A stretch of 64,000 bases of DNA from Aeromicrobium ginsengisoli (GTDB taxonomy: Bacteria > Actinomycetota > Actinomycetes > Propionibacteriales > Nocardioidaceae), in assembly GCF_004134905.2 (NCBI RefSeq), contig NZ_SDPQ02000002.1, positions 992,001 through 1,056,000 of the forward strand. The letters are read 5' to 3'. The notes beneath the pieces are model-generated. The model saw only the letters and a list, made by a program, of their open reading frames with translations. It was not told the origin of the DNA and did not search any database. Each line of letters opens with the position of its first letter. Position 1 is the first letter of the stretch. Below, in pieces: positions 1 to 8,969 of this stretch. The position numbers and the translations under genes were made by a program.

Positions 1-662
1 CCGGACTCAACGTCGACGCGATCGTCGCGGCCGCAGTCGAGATCGCGAACGCCGAGGGGCTCGACGCTGTCTCGATGGCACGCGTCGCCAAGGCCGTCGG
101 ATTCACGACGATGTCGCTCTATCGCTACGTCACCAACAAGGACGAGCTGCTCCAGCTGATGTGGAACGCCAGCGCTGACGGCGTGATGGAGTTCGAGCTC
201 GAGGGGGAGACCTGGCGCAGCCGCCTGCTCAGCTGGGCCATGGCGCAGCGTGAGGCCATCGCGCGCAACATCTGGATCGTCCAGATGCCGATGGCGACCC
301 CGCCGCTGGCGCCCAACTCGCTGCGGTGGATGGAGGTCGGTCTCGAGGCGCTCGGCGACACCGAGCTGGGAGACGGCGAGAAGATGCGCGTCCTCGGCCT
401 GATCTCCTCACACGCCCTGATCGATGCCCGGATGGCGTACGACGCGCAGCAGGCCAAGGGGGCCGGCGCCGTGCCGATCGACTACACCGCGATCCTGCGC
501 GAGGTCGCCGAGGAGGAGCGGTTCCCGCATCTCCATCGCGTCGCCTGGTCGGGAGAGGCGGACGATCCGGAGCCCGGCGACGACCCGTTCGCGGAGTACC
601 GCTTCGACCTCGAGGTCATGCTCGACGGCATCGAGGCACTGGTCGAACGCTCCCGCTCCTGA
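1..662 (+). CDS. TetR/AcrR family transcriptional regulator (5' truncated by window edge)
   Basis: The open frame enters the window at base 3 and ends with TGA at 660-662. The visible N-terminus carries the second half of a TetR DNA-binding domain: an alanine-rich helix, then SMARVAKAVGFTTMSLYRYV, the classical recognition helix in which TMSLYRYV contacts the operator, followed by NKDELLQLM. The remaining ~150 residues are a helical ligand-binding domain of the TetR C-terminal type. The protein should be a ligand-responsive repressor. Its target is not visible because the upstream neighbour lies outside the window, and the downstream gat genes have their own promoter. An internal ATG at 75 is not the start, since the helix-turn-helix continues upstream of it. 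Confidence 0.9.
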   Translation, partial: GLNVDAIVAAAVEIANAEGLDAVSMARVAKAVGFTTMSLYRYVTNKDELLQLMWNASADGVMEFELEGETWRSRLLSWAMAQREAIARNIWIVQMPMATPPLAPNSLRWMEVGLEALGDTELGDGEKMRVLGLISSHALIDARMAYDAQQAKGAGAVPIDYTAILREVAEEERFPHLHRVAWSGEADDPEPGDDPFAEYRFDLEVMLDGIEALVERSRS

Positions 663-680
663 GCGGCTCGCTGCGGTCAC

Positions 681-686
681 TAGGAT
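681..686 (+). promoter_or_regulatory. Putative -10 box of gatCAB
   Basis: TAGGAT lies between the TetR stop and gatC, matching the actinobacterial TAnnnT -10 consensus. It would give a leader of about 45 nt containing an AAGGAA ribosome-binding site before gatC. No convincing -35 was seen. Confidence 0.45.
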
Positions 687-737
687 GGATCGGTAGCCCC
701 GACCCCACCGCACGACCACTCACCGCAAGGAAGTTGC

Positions 738-1046
738 ATGTCTGAGCCCGCCAAGGGTATTTCGCGCGCCGACGTCAGCCATCTGGCCGGCCTCGCCCGC
801 ATCGACCTCAGCGAGGCCGAGCTCGACCACTTCGCCGCCGAGCTGCCCGCCATCCTCGAGCACGTCGCGGTCGTCCAGCAGGCCGCCGGCGACGACGTCG
901 AGGCGATGAGCCACCCCGTGCCGGTCAACAACGTCTTCCGTGAGGACGTCGTCGTGCCGTGCCTGACGCCCGAGGAGGCGCTCGCGGGCGCCCCGGCGTC
1001 GGAGCAGCAGCGGTTCCTCGTCCCCAAGATCCTCGGGGAGGACTGA
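738..1046 (+). CDS. gatC: Asp-tRNA(Asn)/Glu-tRNA(Gln) amidotransferase subunit C
   Basis: A 102-residue protein of normal GatC length. It has the family opening [20 protein letters not shown] and a C-terminal half ending in a segment that wraps between GatA and GatB. GatC stabilises the GatCAB complex, which converts mischarged Glu-tRNA(Gln) and Asp-tRNA(Asn) to the correct amide forms in the cytoplasm. An AAGGAA ribosome-binding site lies just upstream of the ATG. It is first of the gatC-gatA-gatB operon: gatA starts one base after its stop codon. Confidence 0.97.
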   Translation: MSEPAKGISRADVSHLAGLARIDLSEAELDHFAAELPAILEHVAVVQQAAGDDVEAMSHPVPVNNVFREDVVVPCLTPEEALAGAPASEQQRFLVPKILGED

Positions 1047-1047
1047 C

Positions 1048-2559
1048 ATGACCGATCTGACTCGTCTGAGCGCTTCGGAGCTCGCCGCCAAGCTCGCCCG
1101 CAAGGAGGTCTCGAGCGTCGAGGCCACCCAGGCCCAGCTCGACCGCATCGCCGCGGTCGACGGCGACATCCATGCCTTCCTGCATGTCGACGCCGAGGGC
1201 GCACTCGCCACGGCCGCCGACATCGACTCCCGCCGGGCAGCAGGCGAGGGCCTGCACGGGCTCGCCGGCGTCCCGATCGCCGTCAAGGACATCGTCGCGA
1301 CCAAGGGCATGCCCACGACGTGCGGCTCGAAGATCCTCGACGGCTGGATCCCGCCCTACGACGCGACGATCACGCAGCGCATCAAGGCCGCCGGCCTGCC
1401 GATCCTCGGCAAGACCAACATGGACGAGTTCGCGATGGGCTCCTCGACGGAGCACTCGGCGTACGGCCCCACACGCAACCCCTGGGACCGCGATCGCATC
1501 CCCGGTGGCTCTGGAGGCGGCTCGGCCGCTGCCGTCGCCGCGTTCGAGGCCGCCCTCGCGATCGGCACCGACACCGGTGGGTCGATCCGCCAGCCGGGCG
1601 CGCTGACCGGCACCGTCGGGGTCAAGCCGACCTATGGCGGCATCAGCCGTTACGGCCTGGTGGCCCTGGCGAGCAGCCTCGACCAGGCCGGCCCCGTCAC
1701 GCGCACGGTCCTCGACGCCGCGCTGCTGCACGAGCTCATGGGCGGACACGACCCCATGGACTCCACCAGCATCGATGCGCCCGCGCCGCTGGTCGTCTCG
1801 GCCGCCCGCCGCGCCGACGTCAAGGGACTCAAGATCGGCATCGTCAAGGAGCTGGGCGGCGAAGGCTTCCAGGCCGGCGTCAGTGCCCGGTTCAACGAGG
1901 CCGTCGAGCTGCTGACGTCCGCGGGCGCCCAGGTCGTCGAGGTGTCGCTGCCGAGCCTCGAGTACGCCCTTGCGGCCTACTACCTCGTGATGCCGAGCGA
2001 GGCGAGCAGCAACCTCGCCCGCTTCGACGCGATGCGCTACGGCGTACGCGTGCCGCCGGCCGGCGTCGACGATCCCAGCGCCGAGCAGGTCATGGCCTCG
2101 AGCCGCGACGCGGGCTTCGGCGACGAGGTCAAGCGCCGCATCATCGTCGGCACCTACGCCCTGTCGAGCGGCTACTACGACGCCTACTACGGCTCGGCGC
2201 AGAAGGTGCGCACGCTTCTCGCGCGCGACTTCGCAGCCGCGTTCGAGCAGGTCGACGTGCTGGTGTCGCCGACCTCGCCGACGACCGCGTGGCCGTTGGG
2301 CGCCAAGCTCGACGACCCGCTGTCGATGTACCTGCAGGACGTCGCCACGATCCCGGCCAACCTCGCCGGCATCCCCGGCCTTTCCCTGCCTGTCGGGCTC
2401 GCCGACGAGGACGGCCTGCCGGTCGGCCTGCAGTTCCTCGCGCCGCAACAGGCCGACGACCGGCTCTACAACGCCGGCGCTGCCCTCGAGAAGCTGCTCG
2501 AGGACAAATGGGGCGGCCCGATGCTTGCCCAGGCACCCGATCTGGAGGTTGCGCGATGA
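1048..2559 (+). CDS. gatA: Asp-tRNA(Asn)/Glu-tRNA(Gln) amidotransferase subunit A
   Basis: A 503-residue amidase-signature protein. It hydrolyses glutamine and delivers ammonia to GatB. The catalytic Ser-cisSer-Lys triad is in place: Lys80 in [10 protein letters not shown], Ser155 in [12 protein letters not shown], and nucleophile Ser179 in [12 protein letters not shown]. The glycine-rich signature is intact and the length is typical. It starts directly after gatC, and its TGA overlaps the gatB ATG in an ATGA, so translation of the operon is coupled. Confidence 0.98.
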   Translation: MTDLTRLSASELAAKLARKEVSSVEATQAQLDRIAAVDGDIHAFLHVDAEGALATAADIDSRRAAGEGLHGLAGVPIAVKDIVATKGMPTTCGSKILDGWIPPYDATITQRIKAAGLPILGKTNMDEFAMGSSTEHSAYGPTRNPWDRDRIPGGSGGGSAAAVAAFEAALAIGTDTGGSIRQPGALTGTVGVKPTYGGISRYGLVALASSLDQAGPVTRTVLDAALLHELMGGHDPMDSTSIDAPAPLVVSAARRADVKGLKIGIVKELGGEGFQAGVSARFNEAVELLTSAGAQVVEVSLPSLEYALAAYYLVMPSEASSNLARFDAMRYGVRVPPAGVDDPSAEQVMASSRDAGFGDEVKRRIIVGTYALSSGYYDAYYGSAQKVRTLLARDFAAAFEQVDVLVSPTSPTTAWPLGAKLDDPLSMYLQDVATIPANLAGIPGLSLPVGLADEDGLPVGLQFLAPQQADDRLYNAGAALEKLLEDKWGGPMLAQAPDLEVAR

Positions 2560-4052
2560 CGACCGAGACTCTGGTTCCCGTCGATGAGGCGCTGACCCGC
2601 TACGACCCGGTCATGGGCCTCGAGATCCACATCGAGCTCAACACCACGACCAAGATGTTCTGCGGCTGCCCGACCGAGTTCGGCGCCGAGCCCAACACCC
2701 AGGTCTGCCCGGTGTGCCTCGCGCTCCCGGGTGCGCTGCCGGTCGTCAACGCCAAGGCGATCGAGTCGGCGATCCGCATCGGCCTCGCGCTCAACTGCGA
2801 GATCGCCGAGTGGTGCCGGTTCGCGCGCAAGAACTACTTCTACCCGGACATGCCCAAGAACTTCCAGACCTCGCAGTACGACGAGCCCATCGCGTTCGAC
2901 GGCCACGTCGACGTCGAGGTCGACGGCGAGACCTACCGGATCGACATCGAGCGGGCGCACATGGAGGAGGACACCGGCAAGTCGCTGCACGTGGGCGGCT
3001 CGACGGGCCGCATCCACGGTGCCGACTTCTCGCTGGTCGACTACAACCGCGCCGGCATCCCGCTGATCGAGATCGTGACCCGCACGATCGAGGTCCCCGG
3101 CGACAAGGCTGCTGCGGTCGCCCGGGCCTACGTCTCCTACGTCCGCGACCTGATCGGTGGCCTCGGCGTCTCGGACGTACGCATGGACCAGGGGTCGCTG
3201 CGTGCCGACGTCAACCTCTCGCTCAAGCCCAAGGGCTCGACGACGCTCGGCACGCGCTCGGAGACCAAGAACGTCAACTCGTTCCGGTCGGTCGAGCGCG
3301 CCGTACGCTACGAGATCTCGCGGCACGCGGGCATCCTCGACCAGGGTGGCTCGGTGCTGCAGGAGACGCGGCACTTCCATGAGGACACCGGCACGACGTC
3401 CTCGGGCCGCGAGAAGTCCGACGCCGACGACTACCGCTACTTCCCCGAGCCCGACCTCGCGCCGGTGTCCCCGTCGCGGGAGTGGGTCGAGGAGCTGCGG
3501 GCCACGCTGCCCGAGCCCCCGGCCGTACGTCGTGCACGCCTGCAGGCCGACTGGGGTTTCAGCGACCTCGAGATGCGGGACACGATCGGCGCCGGAGCAC
3601 TGCAGCTCGTCGCCGACACGATCGAGGCCGGAGCCACGCCGCAGGCGGCCCGCAAGTGGTGGCTCGGCGAAATGGCTCGTCGCGCCAACGAGCAGGGCGC
3701 GGATCTCGACTCGCTCGGCATCACGCCGCTGCAGGTCGCCGAGATCCAGGCGCTGATCGATGCCGGCCGGATCAACGACAAGCTGGCCCGCTCGGTGTTC
3801 GACGGCGTCATCGCTGGTGAGGGCACCCCCGAGGAGGTCATCGTCGGGCGTCAGCTCGAGGTGGTCTCCGACGACGGTGCGCTCGGCGATGCCGTTGACC
3901 GGGCGATCGCGGGCGATCCCGATGCTGCTCAGAAGATCCGCGACGGCAAGCAAGCCGCTGCGGGTGCGCTGATCGGCGCCGTCATGAAGGAGATGCGCGG
4001 TCAGGCCGACGCCGGCCGCGTCCGCGAGCTGATCCTCGAAAAGCTCACCTGA
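2556..4052 (+). CDS. gatB: Asp-tRNA(Asn)/Glu-tRNA(Gln) amidotransferase subunit B
   Basis: 498 residues from the ATG that overlaps the gatA stop by four bases. It contains the GatB hallmark [20 protein letters not shown] and the cysteine pattern FCGCP...CPVC of its zinc site. A kinase-like core follows ([14 protein letters not shown], then [11 protein letters not shown]), and then the helical YqeY-like tail ([20 protein letters not shown]) that binds tRNA. GatB phosphorylates the tRNA-bound Glu/Asp and transfers the ammonia from GatA. The frame stays open upstream through gatA on the same strand, but homology begins only at this ATG. A strong hairpin follows the stop. Confidence 0.98.
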   Translation: MTTETLVPVDEALTRYDPVMGLEIHIELNTTTKMFCGCPTEFGAEPNTQVCPVCLALPGALPVVNAKAIESAIRIGLALNCEIAEWCRFARKNYFYPDMPKNFQTSQYDEPIAFDGHVDVEVDGETYRIDIERAHMEEDTGKSLHVGGSTGRIHGADFSLVDYNRAGIPLIEIVTRTIEVPGDKAAAVARAYVSYVRDLIGGLGVSDVRMDQGSLRADVNLSLKPKGSTTLGTRSETKNVNSFRSVERAVRYEISRHAGILDQGGSVLQETRHFHEDTGTTSSGREKSDADDYRYFPEPDLAPVSPSREWVEELRATLPEPPAVRRARLQADWGFSDLEMRDTIGAGALQLVADTIEAGATPQAARKWWLGEMARRANEQGADLDSLGITPLQVAEIQALIDAGRINDKLARSVFDGVIAGEGTPEEVIVGRQLEVVSDDGALGDAVDRAIAGDPDAAQKIRDGKQAAAGALIGAVMKEMRGQADAGRVRELILEKLT

Positions 4053-4053
4053 C

Positions 4054-4085
4054 GCTGACGAGAGGGTTGTTGCCCTCTCGTCAGC
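4054..4085. terminator. Bidirectional hairpin between gatB and the convergent hydrolase gene
   Basis: Perfect 13-bp stem GCTGACGAGAGGG / CCCTCTCGTCAGC with a 6-nt loop (TTGTTG). The right arm contains the stop codon of the convergent hydrolase gene (4081-4083), so the structure can terminate both transcripts. There is no long U-tract, which is common in actinobacteria. Confidence 0.75.
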
Positions 4086-4965
4086 GAGTGCGCTCGATGA
4101 GGTCCTTGAGCTCCTCGAGCACGACGTCGGGGAACTCGATCGGGATGAAGTGCGTCGCGTTTAGCTCACGGAACCGTGACCCCGTCACGCGCTCGGACGC
4201 CGAGAGCATGTCGCGGGCCCCGGTGAGCATGTCCCACGTGCCGGCGATGAACGTCACCGGGACGTCGATCTTCGACAGTGAGACGCGCTGGTGCTCGGAG
4301 ACGCCGAGGGCGAGCTTGGCGTACCAGGACGGGTGCGTCGTGCAGAACTCCTGCATCAGCGTCCGCAGCTCCGCGGTGTCGGCCGCGGGATTGATGAGCC
4401 GGGTCAGCCGGAGCATGTTGGCCGTCGCGTTGGTCCACGGGATCCGGCGGGTCAGCGGCGCCAGCGCCCGCCCGGACACCCATGCCGTACGGGCGAGGCC
4501 GACCATGAGCTGCTTGGAGACCAGCGGCGGCATGCGCAGGGGAGCCAGCATCGTCGCGAACGTGTTGCCGGGTACGCCGGCCACGGCGAGGATCCCCGTG
4601 ACCCGTTCGGGGTGGCGGCCGGCCAGCTCGAACGCGACCGTGACGCCGGCCGACCAGGACGCGACGACGGCGGAGTCGATGCCTGCGTCGTCCATCACGG
4701 CCAGCGCGTCCTCGACGAACGCGTCGAGGTCGACCCGCCCATTGGCGGGGCGCTCCGAGCCGCCGACGCCGCGATGGTTCCACGACACGACGTGGACGCC
4801 GCAGTCCGGCCGCAACAGCGCGGGCCAGGCATGCGGGTTGGTGCCGAGGCCGTTCGACAGGAACACCGTCGGCCCCTCGGCGTCATTCGTCCAGGCCCGC
4901 AAGCGCGTGCCGTCGGCGCTCGCGACGTCGTAGTAGCGGACGAAGGCGGCCGTGGGTGGCTTCAC
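4081..4965 (-). CDS. Alpha/beta hydrolase
   Basis: 294 residues from a GTG start. It has the alpha/beta-hydrolase fold: an N-terminal beta region with GPTVFLSNGLGTNPHAW (oxyanion loop variant) and WNHRGVGGSERP. The nucleophile elbow is SWSAG, a variant of GxSxG with serine in the first position. The catalytic acid is probably in TFIAGTWDMLTG, and the catalytic histidine in ELNATHFIPIEFP near the C-terminus. The substrate cannot be inferred; esterase, haloperoxidase-like or C-C hydrolase activity are all possible. It is monocistronic, convergent with gatB, and its stop codon lies inside the shared terminator. A GACAAT box lies 8 nt before the GTG, suggesting a near-leaderless mRNA. Confidence 0.85.
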   Translation of the reverse strand: MKPPTAAFVRYYDVASADGTRLRAWTNDAEGPTVFLSNGLGTNPHAWPALLRPDCGVHVVSWNHRGVGGSERPANGRVDLDAFVEDALAVMDDAGIDSAVVASWSAGVTVAFELAGRHPERVTGILAVAGVPGNTFATMLAPLRMPPLVSKQLMVGLARTAWVSGRALAPLTRRIPWTNATANMLRLTRLINPAADTAELRTLMQEFCTTHPSWYAKLALGVSEHQRVSLSKIDVPVTFIAGTWDMLTGARDMLSASERVTGSRFRELNATHFIPIEFPDVVLEELKDLIERTR

Positions 4966-5011
4966 AAGCGCTGATTGTCCATGGCGCCGGCCGCCCGCCG
5001 CAATCGAATGG

Positions 5012-5863
5012 CTAGATCCGTGCCGTGATGGCGTCCACCAGTCGCCCCGCGCCGCCGTCGGACTGAGGCATGAACAGGCTCGGCTCGGCCAGCTCCAGCT
5101 CGATCAGCACGGGCGCGCCGTCATCCGCAGTGACGAGGTCCACGCGCGCATACAGCAACGGTTGGTCGAGGCCGAGGATCTCGCCGGCCGCGGCCAGGGC
5201 AGCGGAGGAGACCGCGAGCTGGGCCTCGCTCGGCGTGCGGGGCTCGATCGACTCCCGGCTGTCCCGGTCCTGGCGCACGCCCTCGCCCTGATGCAGAAGC
5301 TGACCCTTGCGGATCGCGTGCGAGAACTCGCCGCCCAGGAACAGCATCGCGGTCTCGCCCTCGTCGTCGACCGACGAGATGTAGGGCTGGGTCATGGAGG
5401 CGCGCCCGGCGGCGACGAGGGCCGCGCTGTGGGCGTAGACCTCGTCGGCCGACCCCCATCGGGCGGTGTCGCGCGATCCCGCCGAGATCGTGGGCTTCAC
5501 GACCCACTCGGTGTGGTCGCCGAGGTCGTCGCCCGGCGCGATGTCCCAGCGCGTCTCGATGATCGGTATGCCGGCGGCCTCGATCTGCTGGAGGTAGACC
5601 TTGTCGGTGTTCCAAGCCAGCACCTCGTGGCTGTTGTGGAGGTTGGGGACTGCTGCCGCCCAGTCCAGGAACTCGTCACGCCGGTTCATGTAGTCCCAGC
5701 ACGAGCGGACGACCACGGCGTCGTACGCCTGCCAGTCGACGGCGGGGTCGTGCCAGAGCGTGATGTCGGCGTCGACGCCGCGCTCGCGAGCGGCTTCGAG
5801 CAGGAGCGGAAGGTCGGGGTCGAGCTCCACGGCGAACGAGCAGCTGACGAACGTGATGGCCAT
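5012..5863 (-). CDS. ATP-grasp domain protein (RimK-like ligase superfamily), substrate unknown
   Basis: 283 residues from the ATG at 5863. The fold order is that of a small ATP-grasp ligase: a pre-ATP-grasp region ending in VVVRSCWDYMNRRDEF, then NTDKVYLQQIEAAGIP, the ATP-binding lysine in EWVVKPTISAGSRDT, the adenine-contact segment MTQPYISSVDDEGE, and the metal-binding RVDLVTADDGAPVLIELELAEP. Such enzymes join a carboxylate to an amine or thiol through an acyl-phosphate; the substrate here is unknown. I chose this start because a TACGCT -10 box lies exactly 6 nt upstream, the leaderless pattern seen all over this window, and because the frame beyond it has no homology. It is divergent from a satD-like gene and shares an operator region with it. 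Confidence 0.8.
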   Translation of the reverse strand: MAITFVSCSFAVELDPDLPLLLEAARERGVDADITLWHDPAVDWQAYDAVVVRSCWDYMNRRDEFLDWAAAVPNLHNSHEVLAWNTDKVYLQQIEAAGIPIIETRWDIAPGDDLGDHTEWVVKPTISAGSRDTARWGSADEVYAHSAALVAAGRASMTQPYISSVDDEGETAMLFLGGEFSHAIRKGQLLHQGEGVRQDRDSRESIEPRTPSEAQLAVSSAALAAAGEILGLDQPLLYARVDLVTADDGAPVLIELELAEPSLFMPQSDGGAGRLVDAITARI

Positions 5864-5869
5864 CTGCAC

Positions 5870-5933
5870 AGCGTAAGTGATGAAGCGGAACACTTCACTC
5901 TTGCCTTTTGAAGTAAATACCTTCAATATGAAG
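5870..5933. promoter_or_regulatory. Divergent promoters with two TGAAG-N7-CTTCA operators (ATP-grasp / satD)
   Basis: AT-rich for this genome. On the minus strand, TACGCT (5870-5875) lies 6 nt before the ATP-grasp ATG. On the plus strand, TTGCCT (5901-5906), a 17-bp spacer and CAATAT (5924-5929) lie 6 nt before the satD ATG. Two inverted repeats of identical geometry are superimposed: TGAAG-N7-CTTCA at 5881-5897 over the minus promoter, and TTGAAG-N7-CTTCAA at 5908-5926 over the plus promoter, with a further TGAAG at 5929-5933. One dimeric repressor could silence both directions; the HTH-bearing SatD-like protein is the obvious candidate. Confidence 0.65.
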
Positions 5934-5935
5934 AA

Positions 5936-6565
5936 ATGAACCGGATCGCTTCACAGCGGTATGCCGTCATCGGCGATCTCGTGGGATCGCGCGAGCAGCC
6001 CTCGCGCGCTGAGGCCCAGGAGGCGCTGCTGGCCGCCCTGAGCATCGTCAACGAGATGCTCCCGGCGTCGCAGCCCCTCGAACCGACGATCGGCGACGAG
6101 CTGCAGGGCGTCTATGACAGCCTCCACGACGCGCTCTACGCGACGGTGCTGGTCCGGCTCGCCCTGCCGGAGTCGATGGACTGCCGGTTCGGCATCGGCG
6201 TCGGCGAGCTCGAGATCGTCGGCACGTCCAACTATGGTCTGACCCAGGACGGGCAGGCGTGGTGGTTGGCGCGCGACGCGATCGACGCGGCCAAGGCCAA
6301 GGGTCGACAGCTTCCCGGACTGCGGACCTGGATCAAGCGCGAGGGAGCGGAGGGGGGCGACATCGTGAACTCCTACCTGCTCGTGCGCGACGAGCTCGTC
6401 AGTGACTTCGACGGGCGGCAGCGACGCATCGCGCTCGCGGAGCTGCACGGCAAGACGCTGTCGCAGATCGCCGACGACGAGGGCATCTCGACATCGGCGG
6501 TGTCCCAGCGCCATCGAGCCGGCGTCGGTGCCCTGCTCGAGTCGATCAGTGAGGTCTCGGCGTGA
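5936..6565 (+). CDS. SatD family protein with C-terminal helix-turn-helix
   Basis: 209 residues. The opening RYAVIGDLVGSREQPSRAE and the later TIGDELQGVYDSLHDAL are characteristic of the SatD family, proteins of unknown biochemical function. The last ~50 residues (RQRRIALAELHGKTLSQIADDEGISTSAVSQRHRAG, in pieces) look like a sigma-region-4 or LuxR-like helix-turn-helix, so it can probably bind DNA. The mRNA appears leaderless: CAATAT ends 6 nt before the ATG and no ribosome-binding site exists. The stop overlaps the next gene as GTGA. It likely regulates itself and the divergent ATP-grasp gene through the TGAAG repeats (inference). Confidence 0.8.
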   Translation: MNRIASQRYAVIGDLVGSREQPSRAEAQEALLAALSIVNEMLPASQPLEPTIGDELQGVYDSLHDALYATVLVRLALPESMDCRFGIGVGELEIVGTSNYGLTQDGQAWWLARDAIDAAKAKGRQLPGLRTWIKREGAEGGDIVNSYLLVRDELVSDFDGRQRRIALAELHGKTLSQIADDEGISTSAVSQRHRAGVGALLESISEVSA

Positions 6566-7224
6566 GCGCGCTCGCGGTGCTGCTGGCCGCCGTCGGCATG
6601 GCAGACCTCGTACGCCGTTGGAAGGTCGTCACGGGTCTCGTCGTGACCGTGGCGGGCCTGCTGCTGCTCGGCGGTGAGTGGCACACCGTGTGGCTCTCGC
6701 TCGTGTTCGCCGTCGTGGTGGTCGTGTGGGTCGACGCGGCCTCGCACGACTCCTCCGCAGGAGTCATCCTCCTGTCCGTCGCGAGCCTGGCACTGGTCGT
6801 GGTCTCCGGCGTGCTCGACCTCGGCGAGGCCCCGCTGCAGGACTGGTACGACGACCTGCCGATCCCGCGGCTCCAGGGCGTACCGCTCGATCGCGCGGCC
6901 CTGGGGGTCGGCGTCGTGCTGTTCCTCGCGACCGCCGCCAACGTGGTCGTACGCCGCGTGCTCCTGTCCACCGGACCACGGGTCCTCGCGCAGGGCGACG
7001 AGCTGCGAGGCGGCCGGGTGCTCGGCCCACTCGAACGCTGGTTCGTGCTGGCCTGCGCCCTCAGCGGCAACCTCGCCGCGATCGCCGTCGTCGTCGCGGC
7101 CAAGGGCATCCTGCGCTTCCCCGAGATCTCGCGTGACCGCACCGACGGACTGCGGGCCGAGTACGTCCTGGTGGGCAGCTTCGTCAGCTGGGCGCTGGCC
7201 TTGGTCTTCGTGCCGCTGTTCTAG
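6562..7224 (+). CDS. Polytopic membrane protein, partner of SatD-like protein
   Basis: 220 residues, GTG start overlapping the satD stop by four bases, so the two are translationally coupled. It shows six or so hydrophobic segments: residues ~1-15, 25-40, 47-58, 66-82, 110-127, then a soluble stretch, then ~150-168 and 195-218. No catalytic motif or named domain was recognised. A predicted cytoplasmic loop contains VRRVLLSTGPRVLAQGDELRGG. Tight coupling to a SatD-like protein suggests a joint function at the membrane, but nothing more specific can be said. Confidence 0.75.
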   Translation: MSALAVLLAAVGMADLVRRWKVVTGLVVTVAGLLLLGGEWHTVWLSLVFAVVVVVWVDAASHDSSAGVILLSVASLALVVVSGVLDLGEAPLQDWYDDLPIPRLQGVPLDRAALGVGVVLFLATAANVVVRRVLLSTGPRVLAQGDELRGGRVLGPLERWFVLACALSGNLAAIAVVVAAKGILRFPEISRDRTDGLRAEYVLVGSFVSWALALVFVPLF

Positions 7225-7259
7225 GTGGACTCCGCGGACGACCGAGTCAGGCCGAGCCG

Positions 7260-7265
7260 TAATCT
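7260..7265 (+). promoter_or_regulatory. -10 box giving leaderless ilvD mRNA
   Basis: TAATCT ends six bases before the ilvD ATG at 7272, placing the transcription start on or next to the start codon. There is no ribosome-binding site and no room for a leader peptide, unlike the other branched-chain transcription units in this window. Confidence 0.6.
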
Positions 7266-7271
7266 TGGGGC

Positions 7272-8957
7272 ATGGCCTCCGAGAACCAGATCGACATCAA
7301 GCCCCGCAGCCGCACCGTCACCGATGGCCTCGAGGCCACCGCCTCCCGCGGCATGCTCCGTGCGGTCGGCATGGGTGACGAGGACTGGGCGAAGCCCCAG
7401 ATCGGCGTCGCCTCCAGCTGGAACGAGATCACCCCCTGCAACCTGTCGCTCGACCGGCTCGCCAAAGCCGTCAAGGTCGGCGTGCACGCCGGCGGGGGAT
7501 ACCCGCTCGAGTTCGGCACGATCTCGGTGTCCGACGGCATCTCGATGGGCCACGAGGGCATGCACTTCTCGCTCGTGAGCCGCGAGGTCATCGCCGACTC
7601 GGTCGAGACCGTCATGATGGCCGAGCGCCTCGACGGCTCCGTGCTGCTCGCCGGCTGCGACAAGAGCCTGCCCGGCATGCTGATGGCGGCCGCCCGGCTC
7701 GACCTGTCGAGCGTGTTCCTCTACGCCGGGTCGATCATGCCGGGCAACGTCGACGGCAAGGACGTCACGATCATCGACGCGTTCGAGGCGGTGGGCGCGT
7801 GCATCAAGGGCCTCATCACCCGCGAGGAGGTCGACAAGATCGAGCGCGCGGTCTGCCCCGGCGAGGGCGCCTGCGGCGGCATGTTCACCGCCAACACGAT
7901 GGCGACCGCGGCCGAGGCGCTCGGCATGAGCCTGCCCGGTTCGGCCGCCCCGCCCGCGATTGACGACCGCCGCGACGACTTCGCGCGCAAGTCCGGCGAG
8001 GCCGTCGTCGAGCTGCTCCGCAAGGGCATCACCGCCCGGCAGATCATGACCAAGGAGGCTTTCGAGAACGCCATCACGGTCGTCATGGCGCTCGGCGGCT
8101 CGACCAACGCTGTCCTCCACCTGCTGGCGATCGCCCGCGAGGCCGAGGTGCCGTTGACGCTCGACGACTTCAACCGCATCGGCGACAAGGTCCCTCACCT
8201 CGGCGACCTCAAGCCGTTCGGCCGCTACGTCATGAACGACGTCGACAAGGCCGGCGGCACGGCCGTCATCCTCAAGGCGCTCCTCGATGCCGGGCTCATC
8301 CACGGTGACGTCATGACGGTGACCGGCAAGACCATGGCCGAGAACCTCTCGACCATCACCGAGAAGCTCGACGGCGACGTGATCCGTACGCTCGACAAGC
8401 CGATCCACAAGACCGGCGGCCTGACGATCCTCAAGGGGTCCCTCGCTCCCGACGGCGCGGTCGTCAAGAGCGCCGGGTTCGACTCCGACGTGTTCCGCGG
8501 CACCGCTCGGGTCTTCGACGGCGAGCGCAAGGCCATGGACGCGCTCGAGGACGGCACGATCGTCGCGGGCGACGTCGTGGTGATCCGCTACGAAGGCCCC
8601 AAGGGTGGGCCGGGCATGCGCGAGATGCTGGCAATCACCGGCGCGATCAAGGGCGCCGGCCTCGGCAAGGACGTCCTGTTGATGACCGATGGCCGGTTCT
8701 CCGGCGGCACCACCGGACTCTGCGTCGGCCACGTCGCCCCTGAGGCGGTCGACGGCGGACCCATCGCATTCGTGCGCGACGGCGACCAGATCGTGCTCGA
8801 CATGGCCAACCGCACGCTCGAGATCGAGGTCGACCACGACGAGCTCGAGGCGCGCAAGGTCGGCTGGGAGCCCCTGCCGCCCAAGTACACGAAGGGCGTC
8901 CTCGCCAAGTACCGCAAGCTCGTCAGCTCCGCCGCTGACGGGGCAGTCTGCGGCTAG
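7272..8957 (+). CDS. ilvD: Dihydroxy-acid dehydratase
   Basis: 561 residues, the usual IlvD length. It catalyses the third common step of valine, leucine and isoleucine synthesis, dehydrating 2,3-dihydroxy acids to 2-oxo acids with an Fe-S cluster. The cluster cysteines lie in [11 protein letters not shown] and [18 protein letters not shown]. The C-terminal part has GGPGMREM and [16 protein letters not shown], both diagnostic. The ATG was chosen because of the -10 box six bases upstream. It belongs functionally with ilvBNC 2.5 kb downstream, but two unrelated genes intervene and it has its own promoter. Confidence 0.98.
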   Translation: MASENQIDIKPRSRTVTDGLEATASRGMLRAVGMGDEDWAKPQIGVASSWNEITPCNLSLDRLAKAVKVGVHAGGGYPLEFGTISVSDGISMGHEGMHFSLVSREVIADSVETVMMAERLDGSVLLAGCDKSLPGMLMAAARLDLSSVFLYAGSIMPGNVDGKDVTIIDAFEAVGACIKGLITREEVDKIERAVCPGEGACGGMFTANTMATAAEALGMSLPGSAAPPAIDDRRDDFARKSGEAVVELLRKGITARQIMTKEAFENAITVVMALGGSTNAVLHLLAIAREAEVPLTLDDFNRIGDKVPHLGDLKPFGRYVMNDVDKAGGTAVILKALLDAGLIHGDVMTVTGKTMAENLSTITEKLDGDVIRTLDKPIHKTGGLTILKGSLAPDGAVVKSAGFDSDVFRGTARVFDGERKAMDALEDGTIVAGDVVVIRYEGPKGGPGMREMLAITGAIKGAGLGKDVLLMTDGRFSGGTTGLCVGHVAPEAVDGGPIAFVRDGDQIVLDMANRTLEIEVDHDELEARKVGWEPLPPKYTKGVLAKYRKLVSSAADGAVCG

Positions 8958-8969
8958 GGCATGTCCTAG

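Noticed and set aside
1320..2555. Open frame running through gatA upstream of gatB in the gatB frame.
   Set aside because: Arginine-rich nonsense until the ATG at 2556, where GatB homology begins.
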